This document shows, one piece after another, positions 43,088 to 54,008 of a stretch of DNA of 64,000 nucleotides; position 1 is the stretch's first letter, and every line of letters starts with the position of its first letter. The translations under genes and the position numbers were made by a program. The notes under the pieces were generated by a model. It made no database searches and was not told the origin of the DNA. It saw nothing but the letters and a program-made list of their open reading frames with translations. The DNA comes from Meconema thalassinum (Eukaryota > Arthropoda > Insecta > Orthoptera > Tettigoniidae): assembly GCA_946902985.2 (NCBI GenBank), contig OX336389.2:1016273441-1016337440 (forward strand), written 5' to 3'.

Positions 43088-43657
43088 GATACTCATCTGA
43101 AGGAAATCTCGCAGCAGGTTCTATCCCTACAACAAGAGAACACTGAACTCAGGGCCCGTGTGAAGACATTGGAGACTCGCCTCTCGGATGGAGAGCAGTA
43201 TTCACGCCGTAACACTGTGGAGATATTTGGGGTCCCTGAAACTAATAATGAAGACGTGCTCGAGACCGTTAAAGCCGTTGGCAGGGCCATGGACATGAAC
43301 ATTGACAATCTGATGGTGGACGCTTGTCATCGCTTGCCTAAGCGACCAGATCAGCCTCATGGTGGAATCATCGTGAAATTTGTCCGGCGGTTCGACAAGG
43401 AAGACTTCATGTTTCGAAGGCGTGTGAAGCGTAACCTGTCCACCAAGCACATGGGGCTTTCTGGAGACAACATAGTCTATATAAATGAAAGTCTGTCACC
43501 TGAGAAGAAGAAACTGCTGGCTCTATCGCGGAACTTCAAGAGGGAACACGGCTACAAGTTCTTATGGGTACGTAACGGTGTGATAAAACTCAGGAAGAGT
43601 GAGGGGTCAAATATTTATATCATAAATGACAGTAATGATCTCAGGAAGCTATCATAA
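43088..43657 (+). CDS. LINE ORF1 protein, N-terminally truncated
   Basis: An open frame of 190 codons without its own ATG at the left edge. It begins in a coiled-coil-like stretch (ISQQVLSLQQENTELRARV, ETRLSDGEQYSRRN), then NTVEIFGVPETNNEDVLETV, VDACHRLPKRPDQPHGGIIV and FVRRFDKEDFMFRRR, and ends in a basic C-terminal part. The order coiled coil, then RNA-binding-like domain ('R+NT+EI.GVP', 'HRLP'), is typical of ORF1p of jockey/CR1-like LINEs, an RNA-binding chaperone. Full-length proteins are longer at the N-terminus. Confidence 0.85.
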   Translation, partial: DTHLKEISQQVLSLQQENTELRARVKTLETRLSDGEQYSRRNTVEIFGVPETNNEDVLETVKAVGRAMDMNIDNLMVDACHRLPKRPDQPHGGIIVKFVRRFDKEDFMFRRRVKRNLSTKHMGLSGDNIVYINESLSPEKKKLLALSRNFKREHGYKFLWVRNGVIKLRKSEGSNIYIINDSNDLRKLS

Positions 43658-43862
43658 TTCGTGACAACCCGTAAGGTCTCATTTGAATTACCTTGTAAGG
43701 TCTATAGTGATTGTACACTGAGAGTACTGGAGGGTCACTGTCAGATTATTTCTGGACAGTTTCTTGAGCCTCTCTCTTCCCTTGCCCCATTGTTTCGCCT
43801 AACGGAAATCCCTACTAACGGCCTAGCCTCACTGCAGGTGCCTCTCTTCTCATTTAAGTAAA

Positions 43863-46718
43863 ATGTCTTCTTCTTATAAATCGCTAAATTTATATTATCA
43901 AAATTGTAGGGGTTTGAGAACTAAAACTACTCAGTTTTATACAAATATGACCAGCGAGAGCTACGGTATAGTGGTTTTAACAGAATCTTGGCTTATTTCG
44001 TCAATCTATTCGTCTGAACTCTTTGATGAGAGGTATGCTGTATTTAGAAATGATCGTGACGAAAATATAACCGGCAAGAGGCTAGGAGGGGGTGTAGTGC
44101 TCGCTGTCCATAACAAGTATAAAGCTGTGGAGATTGACCTGGGTCTGGAAACGGAAGTCCTTTGTGTGAAACTCTTCATAGACAACTATTTTACCATAGT
44201 TATCTGTTCTGTTTACTTTCCGCCGGAGTCGAAGGCAGAGAAATACGAGGAATTTTACACAAGTATAGAATCGAACTCACTCATAAGCAACAATCCTGTT
44301 CTTATTTTGGGAGACTTTAACATTCCAGAAATAACCCCAACATTTGATTTAAAAACAGGATCTCGGCTTTCTACCTCCTTAAATAATTTTATAAATATGA
44401 TGAACTTGAAAAGTTTTAATAATATCGTGAATGTGAATAATAGAACACTTGATCTAGTACTGTCCACCATCTCCTCTATTGCTGTCAATAGAGAGGAACA
44501 ACCCCTTGTACCGGAAGACAATAATCATCCCCCCTTAAACATTAATGTACGATACTGGCAGAGAGAAGTTAGACACAATATTCACCAAACTCATACATAC
44601 AATTTTAAAAAGGCTAATTTCGAACAACTTTATATAAAATTACAAGAAGTGGATTGGAGTGTTCTCTCGCAATTTTCCCATGTAGACGAGGCGGTAGATA
44701 ATTTTTATTCCCGTTTCTATCAGGCTCTGGATTCTAGTGTACCTGTAAGCACTAGTAAGAGGACCAAACTGTATCCATGCTGGTTTAATTTTGATATAAT
44801 AAAAAACATCCGAAGAAAATCTTACCATCGAAAGAAAATGCGTAGGGAACAGGCCAACAAGGACTTTCATTGCGAAAAGTTTAAAGAGCTCAGGAAAATT
44901 CTAAAACGTGATATTCAATCCGCCTACCGGCAATACGTACGTAATGTCGAAAATGCAATCGGAGAGGACACGAATCGCCTCTGGGCATTTATTCGACACA
45001 AGAAACGATCCCCGGCAATTCCCGTAATGAAAATTAATGGGGAAATATTAGAAAATGATAGGCAGATAGTCAACGGTTTTGCAGATTATTTCTCGTCGGT
45101 TTATTCCAAGGAATGCGCCAAGTATGACAATTTAGGTGCAAGTGACCAGGACATACACCCATTGCTTGATGTACTGGATTCTAAACAGATTAGTATTTCT
45201 GATGTTAAGAATGCGATACTAAAAATAAATCAAAAGAAAGCCGCTGGCCCAGACCTAATTCCTCCATACATAATCAAAGGCTGTGCAGAGGTGCTGGCCT
45301 ATCCTTTAACTATAATATTTAATATAGCCATTCAAACTGGTACTTTTCCCAGTCGTTGGAAAATTACCAGGGTAAGTCCCATACATAAGTCTGGACATAA
45401 GTCTGATTTTGATAATTACAGACCCGTGGCAATACTGTCAGCCATTGCAAAGCTCTTTGAACAATTGTTATATCAGCATATATTTCAGCACGTACAGTAC
45501 ATTATAAGTGACTTTCAACATGGGTTCATGCCTAAAAGATCAACAGTAACTAATCTAATGGAGTTTACTCACAAAGTATCAGCAGCAATGGACAAAGGAA
45601 GTCAAGTTGATGTAATTTATACAGATTATGCGAAGGCATTCGATAAGGTAGATCATGATATCCTCTTAAATAAGTTAGCATATTATGGCTTCTCTTACAA
45701 TTTGCTGAAGTTGTTCACCTCATATCTCAGTGAACGAAAACAGTTTGTTGCTTGCAATGGATGTGAATCCTATTCATACTATGCCCGATCAGGCGTCCCA
45801 CAAGGTTCAAACCTAGGCCCTCTATTATTCTTACTGCTTATCAATGATCTTACAAGGTGTATTAAATATTCGAACGTTTTGTTATTCGCGGACGATGTCA
45901 AAATTTTTAGAAATATTCAGACAGAGCAGGACTGTCAATTACTACAAGTAGATCTCAATAATGTGGCATCCTGGAGTAAATTAAATCGCTTGAACCTTAA
46001 CATAAAGAAATGCTCAGTTATGAAGTTTACTAGAAACAAATTCCAGGTGATGTTTCGGTACCGGATATTGGATGCGTATCTCACTATTAACAATTCTATC
46101 AAAGACCTAGGAGTCCATTTTGATTCAAAGCTAACATTTTCATTGCACACTCATGAAATGGTAGCTAGTGCTTATAAAATGCTAGGCTTTATAAGAAGAA
46201 ATTCTAAAGATTTCGTCAACCCAAAAAGTATAAAATTATTGTTCAATCATTTTGTTAGAAGCAGATTAGAATATGCATCCAGCATCTGGAATCCCTGGTA
46301 CTTGAACCACATTAGTGAAATTGAAATGGTTCAGAATAAATTCCTAAGATATCTGCAGTATAAAATGACTGGTATTTATCCGAAATATGATAGCTATGGA
46401 AATCTTCTAAGTTACCTGAATTATACATCTCTGGCTAACAGACGAAAAATTGCAATTCTTGTTTTTGTCTTCAAAGTATTCAATAACCTTTTGTATAGTC
46501 CGTATTTAATATCACAGTTTAATTTACGTGTCCCACCTCCATCAACTCGACCTAAGTTTATTACATTTTACTGCCCAAGAACTAGAACTGAACAGCATAA
46601 ACATTCCCCAATAATAAGTGCTATTCAATTATACAATGAACATTCAATAGCAAACAACCTCGACTTATTCAGTTACACATATAGTTCCTTTGTTTCTGCC
46701 TGCTGTGCGATCACATGA
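43863..46718 (+). CDS. LINE ORF2: endonuclease-reverse transcriptase, full length
   Basis: 951 codons with no stop. Endonuclease (residues about 1-230): YYQNCRGLRTK, LTESWL, VYFPPES, ILGDFNIP (about 148-155) and EDNNHPPLNI, where Asp and His replace the usual SDH block. Reverse transcriptase (about 440-740): KKAAGPDLIPP, NYRPVAILSAIAKLFEQ, QHGFMPKRST, TDYAKAFDKVDH (Asp 594), RSGVPQGSNLGPLLFLLLIN, LLFADDVKIF (Asp 677-678) and KLNRLNLNIKKC. The thumb has FVRSRLEYASSIWNPW. The protein nicks DNA and copies its own RNA at the cut. All catalytic motifs I can check are present, so it could be functional as a protein. Jockey/CR1-type; exact clade not determined. Confidence 0.96.
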   Translation: MSSSYKSLNLYYQNCRGLRTKTTQFYTNMTSESYGIVVLTESWLISSIYSSELFDERYAVFRNDRDENITGKRLGGGVVLAVHNKYKAVEIDLGLETEVLCVKLFIDNYFTIVICSVYFPPESKAEKYEEFYTSIESNSLISNNPVLILGDFNIPEITPTFDLKTGSRLSTSLNNFINMMNLKSFNNIVNVNNRTLDLVLSTISSIAVNREEQPLVPEDNNHPPLNINVRYWQREVRHNIHQTHTYNFKKANFEQLYIKLQEVDWSVLSQFSHVDEAVDNFYSRFYQALDSSVPVSTSKRTKLYPCWFNFDIIKNIRRKSYHRKKMRREQANKDFHCEKFKELRKILKRDIQSAYRQYVRNVENAIGEDTNRLWAFIRHKKRSPAIPVMKINGEILENDRQIVNGFADYFSSVYSKECAKYDNLGASDQDIHPLLDVLDSKQISISDVKNAILKINQKKAAGPDLIPPYIIKGCAEVLAYPLTIIFNIAIQTGTFPSRWKITRVSPIHKSGHKSDFDNYRPVAILSAIAKLFEQLLYQHIFQHVQYIISDFQHGFMPKRSTVTNLMEFTHKVSAAMDKGSQVDVIYTDYAKAFDKVDHDILLNKLAYYGFSYNLLKLFTSYLSERKQFVACNGCESYSYYARSGVPQGSNLGPLLFLLLINDLTRCIKYSNVLLFADDVKIFRNIQTEQDCQLLQVDLNNVASWSKLNRLNLNIKKCSVMKFTRNKFQVMFRYRILDAYLTINNSIKDLGVHFDSKLTFSLHTHEMVASAYKMLGFIRRNSKDFVNPKSIKLLFNHFVRSRLEYASSIWNPWYLNHISEIEMVQNKFLRYLQYKMTGIYPKYDSYGNLLSYLNYTSLANRRKIAILVFVFKVFNNLLYSPYLISQFNLRVPPPSTRPKFITFYCPRTRTEQHKHSPIISAIQLYNEHSIANNLDLFSYTYSSFVSACCAIT

Positions 46719-46913
46719 ACTCGCACATTCCACCTACCAATTACCTGCACAGTATTATTATATTTTCGTATTTAGTTGTAGAATTAATTTGCATTACAAT
46801 CTCAGCATTATGTCTGTCAATTATATTATAATTTGATAGAATTGTGTAACCAAATGTACATGTGTTTCTTTTTATTAGGCATATGCCTGTTAGAAGCACA
46901 ATAAATCCAAATA

Positions 46914-46914
<1 letters not shown>

Positions 46915-46958
<44 letters not shown>
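46915..46958. repeat. (AAT)n LINE tail
   Basis: About 14 trinucleotide repeats closing the LINE. Read on the minus strand it produces the artificial poly-Tyr extension of the integrase frame. Confidence 0.95.
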
Positions 46959-46959
<1 letters not shown>

Positions 46960-48208
46960 CCATTTGAACCCTTTAGAATAGGAAAAGTTGGAAATTTTTG
47001 CTTTAGCAGAAGGGGAGCTTAACACTTTTTTCCAGAGATCAGAAGCACTTACAAAAATTTTTGCATTATCTGAAAAGACTTCAGATGGAACACCCCTTCT
47101 AGCAGCAAATCTAGAAAAGGCGGCCAAAAAATAAGATACAGAAGCGTTCGTAACCAACTCGAGGTGGATGGCTCCCGTCACCATACATACAAATAACGAG
47201 ATGTTAAGTTTACCTAAGATTTTGCGCTTAGATGAAGAGGGATTGGTCTGATATACGTAAGGACCGGCGTATTCGATCCCAGTAAGAGCGAAGGGCTTAC
47301 TAGGTTCTGAACGAAATGGAGGTAAATTACCCATAATCTGCGTGGCGGGGCGTGGTTTAACCTCAAAGCAAGGTATACACTTTTTAACAACAGAAGAAAC
47401 TTCATGAACGCCATTAATGACCCAGTAGAGTTCACGAATTAGACAGAGCAAGGTGCGAGTGCCAGCATGAAGGTGTTTATAATGAAACTTTTTTATTATA
47501 AGTGTAGTGATAGAATGCTTTGAAGGAAGGATGATGGGATGTTTTTTCCCATCCTCACAACTAGACATAGCTAATCTTCCACCCACACGTATTGTGCCGT
47601 CCTGGTCTAGAAAAGGAGTGAGTGGTGAAAGCCTGCTAGACTTGGGTAAATCTTTACCACTTATAAGAGCTTGCTTTTCAGGAGCAAATACTTCCTGCAG
47701 AACAAGCAACAAAATCTTGCGAGTAGCAAATTCTAACTCCACTCGGGTGAGAAAGGGTTGAGGCTTCAATGGTTGATCAATTACTAAATATTTCCACCGG
47801 AATATATAAGACACTACACGAATCAATTTATCAAATGAAGAGTATCTATGAAAAAGGCTAGTAGAACTAGAAGTAAGATGCGACGTGACAGGGTCAGTGC
47901 GGGCATCAGGTACTTCTTCTGCAAATTGATTAGCTAAGCGAGGCCAGCAAGATGATTCCTGACTTAGCCAAGGAGGACCATTCCAGTACAGGTCTGAAGA
48001 AATCAATTTTTTAGGCGTGCAACCACGTGATATTATATCCGCGGGGTTTTCACGGCTAGGAACATGTCTCCATTGTTCAGAATGAGAAACTTCATGAATC
48101 TTAGAAACGCGATTTGCCACAAAGGTATTCCAATGAGAAGAAGGCTTGGAAATCCAAGCTAGTACAATAGAAGAATCGCTCCAAAAAATGTGCGGGAAAA
48201 TTTTAACT
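46959..48208 (-). pseudogene. BEL RNase H end and integrase N-terminal half
   Basis: Starts after a frameshift near 48200 with KIFPHIFWSDSSIVLAWISK (RNase H end), then QWRHVPSRENPADIISRGC. The zinc-binding HH-CC domain is HYKHLHAGTR ... KKCIPCFEV. The catalytic core has ALTGIEYAGPYVYQ (Glu where BEL integrases usually have Asp), FVCMVTGAIHLELV and VFSDNAKIF (second Asp retained). It breaks off at GFKWH, where the LINE is inserted. The missing third catalytic Glu is on the other side at 43.05 kb. Confidence 0.93.
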
Positions 48209-48720
48209 TTAAACTGACATTTAGTTTAGTAGCTAATTCTGTTGCCATTAAAGCAGAGCATAATTCTAATCTCGCCAATGATACCGTTTTAAGTGGAGCA
48301 ACTTTTGATTTAGCGCACACTAAATTGGAAAATCCAGGGAAAGTGGCTGAGGAACGTCCTACTATGTATGCACAACAGCCATAAGCCCGTTCTGAACTAT
48401 CAGAAAATACATGCAGGTCATACTGCTGGCATAAGGGATTAGAAATTAAAAGGCGGGGTATAGAAACCTTGGAGAGATCCAGCAAACTACTGCGATACTC
48501 TAACCATTCTTCTAAAAGAGGAAAGGGGAGATTTTCATCCCAGTCAGATTTTAATGACCCAAGCTTTTGCAGGAAAATTTTTGCAACAATAACTATAGAA
48601 GCAATATATTGCAAAGGGTCAAAGATCTTTGCGATTTCTGACAGAACTTGTCTCTTAGTTACAGGGGGAGATTCTGGCAAATGTACCTGATAAGAGAAGG
48701 TATCAGAAGAAGGACACCAA
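48159..48720 (-). pseudogene. BEL reverse transcriptase end and RNase H part
   Basis: After a frameshift near 48716 (T run, one base short) the pol frame continues: FWCPSSDTFSYQ, SPPVTKRQVLSEIAKIFDPL, IVIVAKIFLQKL, then DLHVFSDSSERAYGCCAYI (RNase H start) and VSLARLELCSALMATELA. It ends after another one-base shift near 48200. The blocks are in the order expected for Peptidase-A17-type BEL polyproteins. Confidence 0.92.
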
Positions 48721-51535
48721 AAACACCCAATGCTTTTACGGCTGTTTCATCAATAGGAATAGCAACAAATTCATCAACTGGGACCTCTGATGAAAATTTT
48801 GATATAAATTCAGTAGAATTTGAAGTCCATTTATGGAGCGGAAAACCACCTCCTAGGAGCAGGGATTTCAAATCTTCGCACACAAGGAGTGCTTCAGAAA
48901 TATTAGGGAAAGAGCACAAGAAATCGTCAACATAAAATGCCGTTTTTAATGACTCAGGGGCCAAAGGATGATACAGATGACCATCTTGCTCGGCTAACAT
49001 GTGGAGAGACCGAATCGCAAGAAAGGCTGAAGGCTTCAGGCCATATGTCACAGTCTTCAATCTAAATATCTTTATGGGTTTGGAACTCTCATCGCGCCAC
49101 AATATTCTTTGCAGATCTTGCTGCTCAGAATTTACGAGAATCTGCCGGTACATCTGCTTAATATCTGAGAATACAGCAATAGGAAACCGTCGAAAATTAA
49201 GCAAGACAGAGGTGAGATCTGTTTGAATAGCGGGACCACATTGCAAGGTATCATTTAAAGAGACTCCACTGGAATCTGGTGATGAGCCATTACAAACTAC
49301 TCTTATATTGTCTTGTGTTAAAGAATTTTTCCATACCGGGTGATGATTTAGATAAACTATTTCCTTAAAAGGATGGCCAATTTCTTCTGATTTAGAAATT
49401 ACCTCCATGTGATTGGATGATTCGTATTCCTCCATAAAGGAAGCATACTGAGTTTTAACAGAAGCATCTCGTTTGAACCGATTTTCAATAGCAAATAGTG
49501 CCCTGAGTGCTCTGGAATGCGAGCCCGTAATGGCGGGAGGATTAGGAATACGTGGAAGAGTTACTATAAATCTGCCTTCAGCAGTACGAACAGTGGTTTC
49601 CTTGTATAACTTTTCACAAATTTCGTTAGAAGAAGAAGAAGTAGCCTGAACATTCTCAAGATCCCAGAACTTGGTCAGCTCTTGACTCAAATCGGCACCA
49701 AGAAAATAACAATTCGATACAGCTTGAATAGGATTATGGTATATTTGACCAGTAGCGATCCAACCAAAATCAGTTTCGCGGAAGAAAACATTAGGAGCAA
49801 TTTTTACTTTATTGGAATGAAGACATTGCCAAAATACGCTTGAGCTGAAAAGAAGCTCTACGGGCGAAGCTCTGTTGAAATGAGGGTCAGCTAGCTGGAC
49901 AAAATTCGGGATATTCCAACTCTGAATAGGATAAGAAGTGCGGGGAATGTTGTTGCCAATAGACTTGATAATCAAACAATCTAATTGCAACTGCGTACCA
50001 AGATTATTAGAGTCCTCCAGATCCACTTTAGCAAAGCTTAAGGATTGCGATTTAGAGCAGTTTATTCCTGTAACCTCTATTGAGGTAGGATGTTTTGGGA
50101 GGCCTAACTTTTGTACCAAAGATTCACTAATAAAATTATTAGTAGCGGCATTGTCTAATAATCCCCTGACATATACCCATTTCCCGTAAGCATTTTTCAA
50201 TAGAACCTGAACGGTAGATAATAAAACCTGGACTTTGCCAAGCGAGGCAGAACTTTGAGCATACGACTGCGCACTATTTTGAGAAGTCTCAGAATTAGAC
50301 TTGGTATTGGGACTGCTTGGTCCCGATAACCGTGATCTTTCATGTCTGTGCAAAAGGGAATGGTGTCTAGCCTTACAATGAAAGCATAAACGTTGTGAAC
50401 GGCAATTGTTTAACATATGCGTTCCTGACAAACAGTTAAAACAATGTTTTTTATTCGTAATTCGTCTTTCATCTAACGATAAAGATTTAAATTCATCACA
50501 ATTGTATAAATTATGCGATTGCTGACACAGACCGCACGTTTGCATTTGGTTAGGTGACCGAGCATCAACAGGAAGAGCATGTGATCTTAAAATTCTTTGA
50601 TTAGAACTGCTAACCTTGTCTTTTGAGAAGGCTTTTGAATCTGAAATACTAGATTTTTGATTAGCTATGGCGGAAAAGACTTGGCTTCTAGCTTTCAAAA
50701 AGTTAATAATTGCCTCATAAGTGCATTGCAAATGCTGGGAAAGTTCTGTCTCCCAGGCTTTTAATGTACTTGCATCCAATCTTGCAGAAATGAGGTGAAC
50801 TAGAAATAAATCCCAGTGATTTACAGGTTGGTTTAAATTGGACAATGCTCTGACGTGTAGTTCTGCAGTGTCAATCAACTTACGAAGTGATAAGCTGTTG
50901 TCTGCTTGCACGTTAGGTAACTCGAATAAGCTTTGTATATGGCGTTGAATAGATAAACGAATGTTCCCATATCTATCCTTAAGAAGATTCAGAGCAACTT
51001 CATAATTATCACTGGTCAAAGAAAGTGCTTGAATCAGGTTAAGTGCGTTGCCTTGAACTGCCAGACGCAAGTAGTGAAATTTTTGAATTACTGGGATAGA
51101 AGTATTCTCATGTACTAAAGAATTAAATAATTCAAAAAATGGCTCCCATTCCATGTCCTTACCGATGAATTTGGGTATTTCTAATTTGGGTAATATAATG
51201 CGTGAAGAAGATGTAGAAGATGCTGCAGAAGTTTGATCTTCTTGTTTTTCTTTTAAAGTTAAAGCCCTAATAAGCTGTTTAACTTCAGCAAATCCCTGAT
51301 AGTATAATTTTTCAACTTCCAACCTATCACTTTGCTGGTTCGGGTGCTGAGTTTCTATACTGCATTGTATCTCATCAAATTTCTCAAAGGCTTGTTCATA
51401 ATTCTTAAGCCTCTGCGAAATTATGTCAAGATTACGCTCTTGGGGTTCAAGCTCCGTTAAAAAAGTACGAAACCGTGTGAGCTTGCCCTTACAAGAGGCT
51501 CTGGCGTTGCTTAGTTATTCATCAAGGTTAGGCAT
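48659..51535 (-). pseudogene. BEL gag-protease-reverse transcriptase
   Basis: The likely original start is the ATG at 51533-51535 (MPNLDE), followed by a TAA at codon 7; the frame then stays open to 48659. Using the 887-aa part from 51322: a gag domain of the DUF1759 type (about 35-220, with LPKLEIPKFIGKDMEWEPFF); zinc knuckles CGLCQQSHNLYNC, CFNCLSGTHMLNNC and CFHCKARHH (about 262-325); protease with GLLDNAATNNFIS (about 383-395), where the usual Asp-Ser/Thr-Gly is Asp-Asn-Ala; reverse transcriptase with RVVCNGSSPDSSG, VFSDIKQMYRQI and TAFYVDDFLCSF (YVDD about 795). Together these form the capsid and copying machinery of the element. Confidence 0.94.
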
Positions 51536-51803
51536 GTTAAAACTCGTTTGTTACTCTCGTCAATATTGTGACTTCGAGTACTGGAAGCCAGAGGATGACA
51601 GCTTGCTAGGTAGTAAGATTTAGTCTGATGCGGAAGAAACCGGCTTAGCTTACGTCTCTCTCCTCCTCTGCTGAACAAGCGCCTCAGGCTGAAACTTACA
51701 ATTTGAATTAGTGTTGAAACACAATAAACAAAAATTGTTAATGTTTAATGTGAAATCCAAGATATGAAACTTGTAACATTCCCAGGGTGCAACAGATATG
51801 TTT

Positions 51804-51820
51804 CCCGGGTTTCGGCACCA
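51804..51820 (-). promoter_or_regulatory. BEL primer binding site
   Basis: TGGTGCCGAAACCCGGG on the minus strand, just inside the 5' LTR. It pairs with a tRNA 3' end ending in CGGCACCA. The TRIM at 31.96 kb uses a similar beginning. Confidence 0.8.
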
Positions 51821-51826
51821 TAAATA

Positions 51827-53091
51827 TGGTGGAGTTTGCCCCAGAGAACTCCAACTAATAGAGGGAGAACAGCAACAAGCATTAGCTTGGATTCAATATC
51901 ATTAGGGTGGAGCAATAAGACTGAATTATGCGTTAATGTAAGGGGCTGAAGGATTTCACAATTAAACATAATAGGTAACAAATATGCAATTTATTAATAA
52001 TACTGTTTAAGTAAACAAAACATCAATTAATAACCACTGAAAAAAATACTTGAGCTTCTTCTTAACAAGCTCATCGCAAAGATCAACTTTGTCATCTTAA
52101 AATAGAAGAGGCAATAAAAATGTTCTATAAATGAGTGCTAAAAAAAACTTATCTTTGGCGGCACTTTAGTGGAGGGTATGTTCGGAGTTAATCATCCCTC
52201 AAACGAAGAAATGTATACAAACACAGTCACGTATGAACATTTGTCAGTCCCAGTAGGCAACCCACTCCACACATTTGAGAGGTATCACTGCTGTTGCTGT
52301 GCACTGGAGAGATTGGAGTATGTTTACAAACTTGGTTGGTCCTGGCTGACCACGGCGCGTAGCAACTACTGTTGACATTCCTTCCTTGTGCCTTTCCTCA
52401 CTGCGAGATAGTGCACCATGAAGATTATTATTATTAGTCGTAGATGATGACTCTCACTGCGGTACTTGAAAAGTCTTGGCGAGAATATTTGAAGTTTATT
52501 GGTCTCAGAGTGGTGACCAAAAAGCAGATTGTCACATGTTGACAGTAGAATGTTGGCCGTAGAGTAAGTCCGAAGAATAGCAGCCCAGAGTGGCCCGTAG
52601 AGTCGTGGCCGAAGAATGGATGAAGAGTGGCACCACAGTGGCCCGTAGAGTCGAGGCCGAAGAATAGATGAAGAGTGGCCCCAGAGTGGCCCGTAGAGTC
52701 GTGGCCGAAGAATAGATGAAGAGTGGCACCACCCAGAAGATGACTCGAGGTTTTATAGCGGCGAAAACCCGCTGAGGAGGGCATCTGACCAAAAACACCG
52801 CTGCTATTGGTTGGCCAAGGAAATGACGTCACGAGCTTGTGGCGACAACAGGCAAGCAGCAGACAGGCTCAGTGTAGTCGTTGTAGTGATGTGTTACGGA
52901 AGCCTTAAACACTAGGTGAGTAACTATAATATCTATGAATTAGGTGATTAATAACAAGGTTATGCATATAGTTTAAGCAATTAATACATTTCCAAAGAAA
53001 TAATTATCATTCGGGGATCTCGGTAACAAGAAACAAATTTGACCGACAAATGGGCCAAGCTAAACATTGAAAGTATCACGAAAAGTGATCA
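51827..53091 (-). repeat. BEL 5' LTR
   Basis: 1265 bp, TG...CA ends. Same three 48-bp units as in the other LTR (about 52585-52735). Should contain the promoter, but no core promoter element is asserted. Confidence 0.95.
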
Positions 53092-53924
53092 AGGCCTATA
53101 TTAGTTACTCCAAATTAATCTAGAATGCCAGGTACTATACGTGTGCAAAGTTTAGAGCTATTGGCTTGCATACTTTCTGATATATTGATATTAGGATAAC
53201 AAAAATAGAGACAGCATTTATTAACAGTTGGCAGCCCTAGTTACTCTTAAGAATCAGCATAGTCATATCTGTTATGGTACTCATAGCACACACGAAATTT
53301 GGTTGAAATCAAAACGATAGTATAGAAGTTACATGTATTTAAAGTTTGACCTCTCAGCAGGCTTAGAATCATGTTGGTAGCACTGCCGAGATACTCCAAA
53401 TTAATATAGAATGTCAGGTACTATACGTGTGCATAGTTTAAAGCTGTCGGCTTGCATACTTTCTGATAGATGAGTATTTGGATTTTTTTAAATGAGAGCA
53501 TTTATTAACAGTTGGCAGCCCTGTTGGCTCTGAAGAATATGCTCAATCATATATGTTTATGTACACATAGCTCATCCGAAATTTGGTTGAATTCCAATTG
53601 ATAGTGTAGAAGTTATATGCATTTAAAAATTGGAACTATCAGCAGGCTTATAATCATTTTGGCAACACTGCCATGAATGGCCTCCTGGAAATTAAACTGC
53701 AATATTATTATCTATATGTGTGCCAATTTTGAAATAGCTCCCAGTCATACCTTCCAAGATATCCAACATGGAGCTCAAATTTCAATTACGATATTTTAGC
53801 AGTTGGTAGCACTGACATCATTTTCAAATATGGCCGTGAGATATTCAGGTATAGATCTTTAATCCTACCAAATTTTGTTTCGATTGCTGCAGCCGTTTAG
53901 GAGTTGATAGGGGGGGACACACAC

Positions 53925-54008
53925 ACAGCCAGACAGACAGACAGACAGAAGGACAGACAGACAGACAGACAGACAGAAGGACAGACAGACAGACAGACAG
54001 ACAGACAC
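53925..54008. repeat. (GACA)n microsatellite within the interspersed repeat
   Basis: An imperfect GACA run after the G tract of the repeat. In the first copy the same place (about 660-710) holds a shorter GTCT-rich and poly-C tract. Confidence 0.95.

Larger units (their letters stand above)
43087..46958 (+). mobile_element. LINE inserted in BEL integrase, 5'-truncated, intact ORF2
   Basis: A plus-strand non-LTR retrotransposon, about 3.87 kb: partial ORF1 (43088-43657), full ORF2 (43863-46718), a short 3' UTR and an (AAT)n tail (46915-46958). Truncated in ORF1, so the 5' UTR and ORF1 N-terminus are missing. It interrupts the BEL frame between GFKWH and ITPPYAPHHGG. The target site duplication cannot be fixed because the junction is A/T-rich and about two bases seem lost. 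Confidence 0.93.
41184..53091 (-). mobile_element. BEL/Pao LTR retrotransposon, complete with both LTRs
   Basis: Transcribed leftward. The 5' LTR is 51827-53091, the 3' LTR 41184-42446. Target site duplication AGGCC at 41179-41183 and 53092-53096. The PBS reads TGGTGCCGAAACCCGGG on the minus strand (about 51804-51820), four bases inside the 5' LTR. Gag, protease, reverse transcriptase, RNase H and integrase follow in the BEL order. A LINE (about 43087-46958) interrupts integrase; without it the element is about 8 kb. I could not see a clear polypurine tract, and the first base pair of the left LTR may be mutated (TT instead of TG on the minus strand). Now coding-defective. Confidence 0.95.

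Noticed and set aside
43661..43861. ORF between LINE ORF1 and ORF2
   Set aside because: It lies in the inter-ORF spacer, is short, and resembles nothing. It is more likely non-coding.
46741..46960. C-terminal poly-Tyr extension of the integrase frame
   Set aside because: This is the inverted (AAT)n tail and 3' UTR of the inserted LINE, not integrase.
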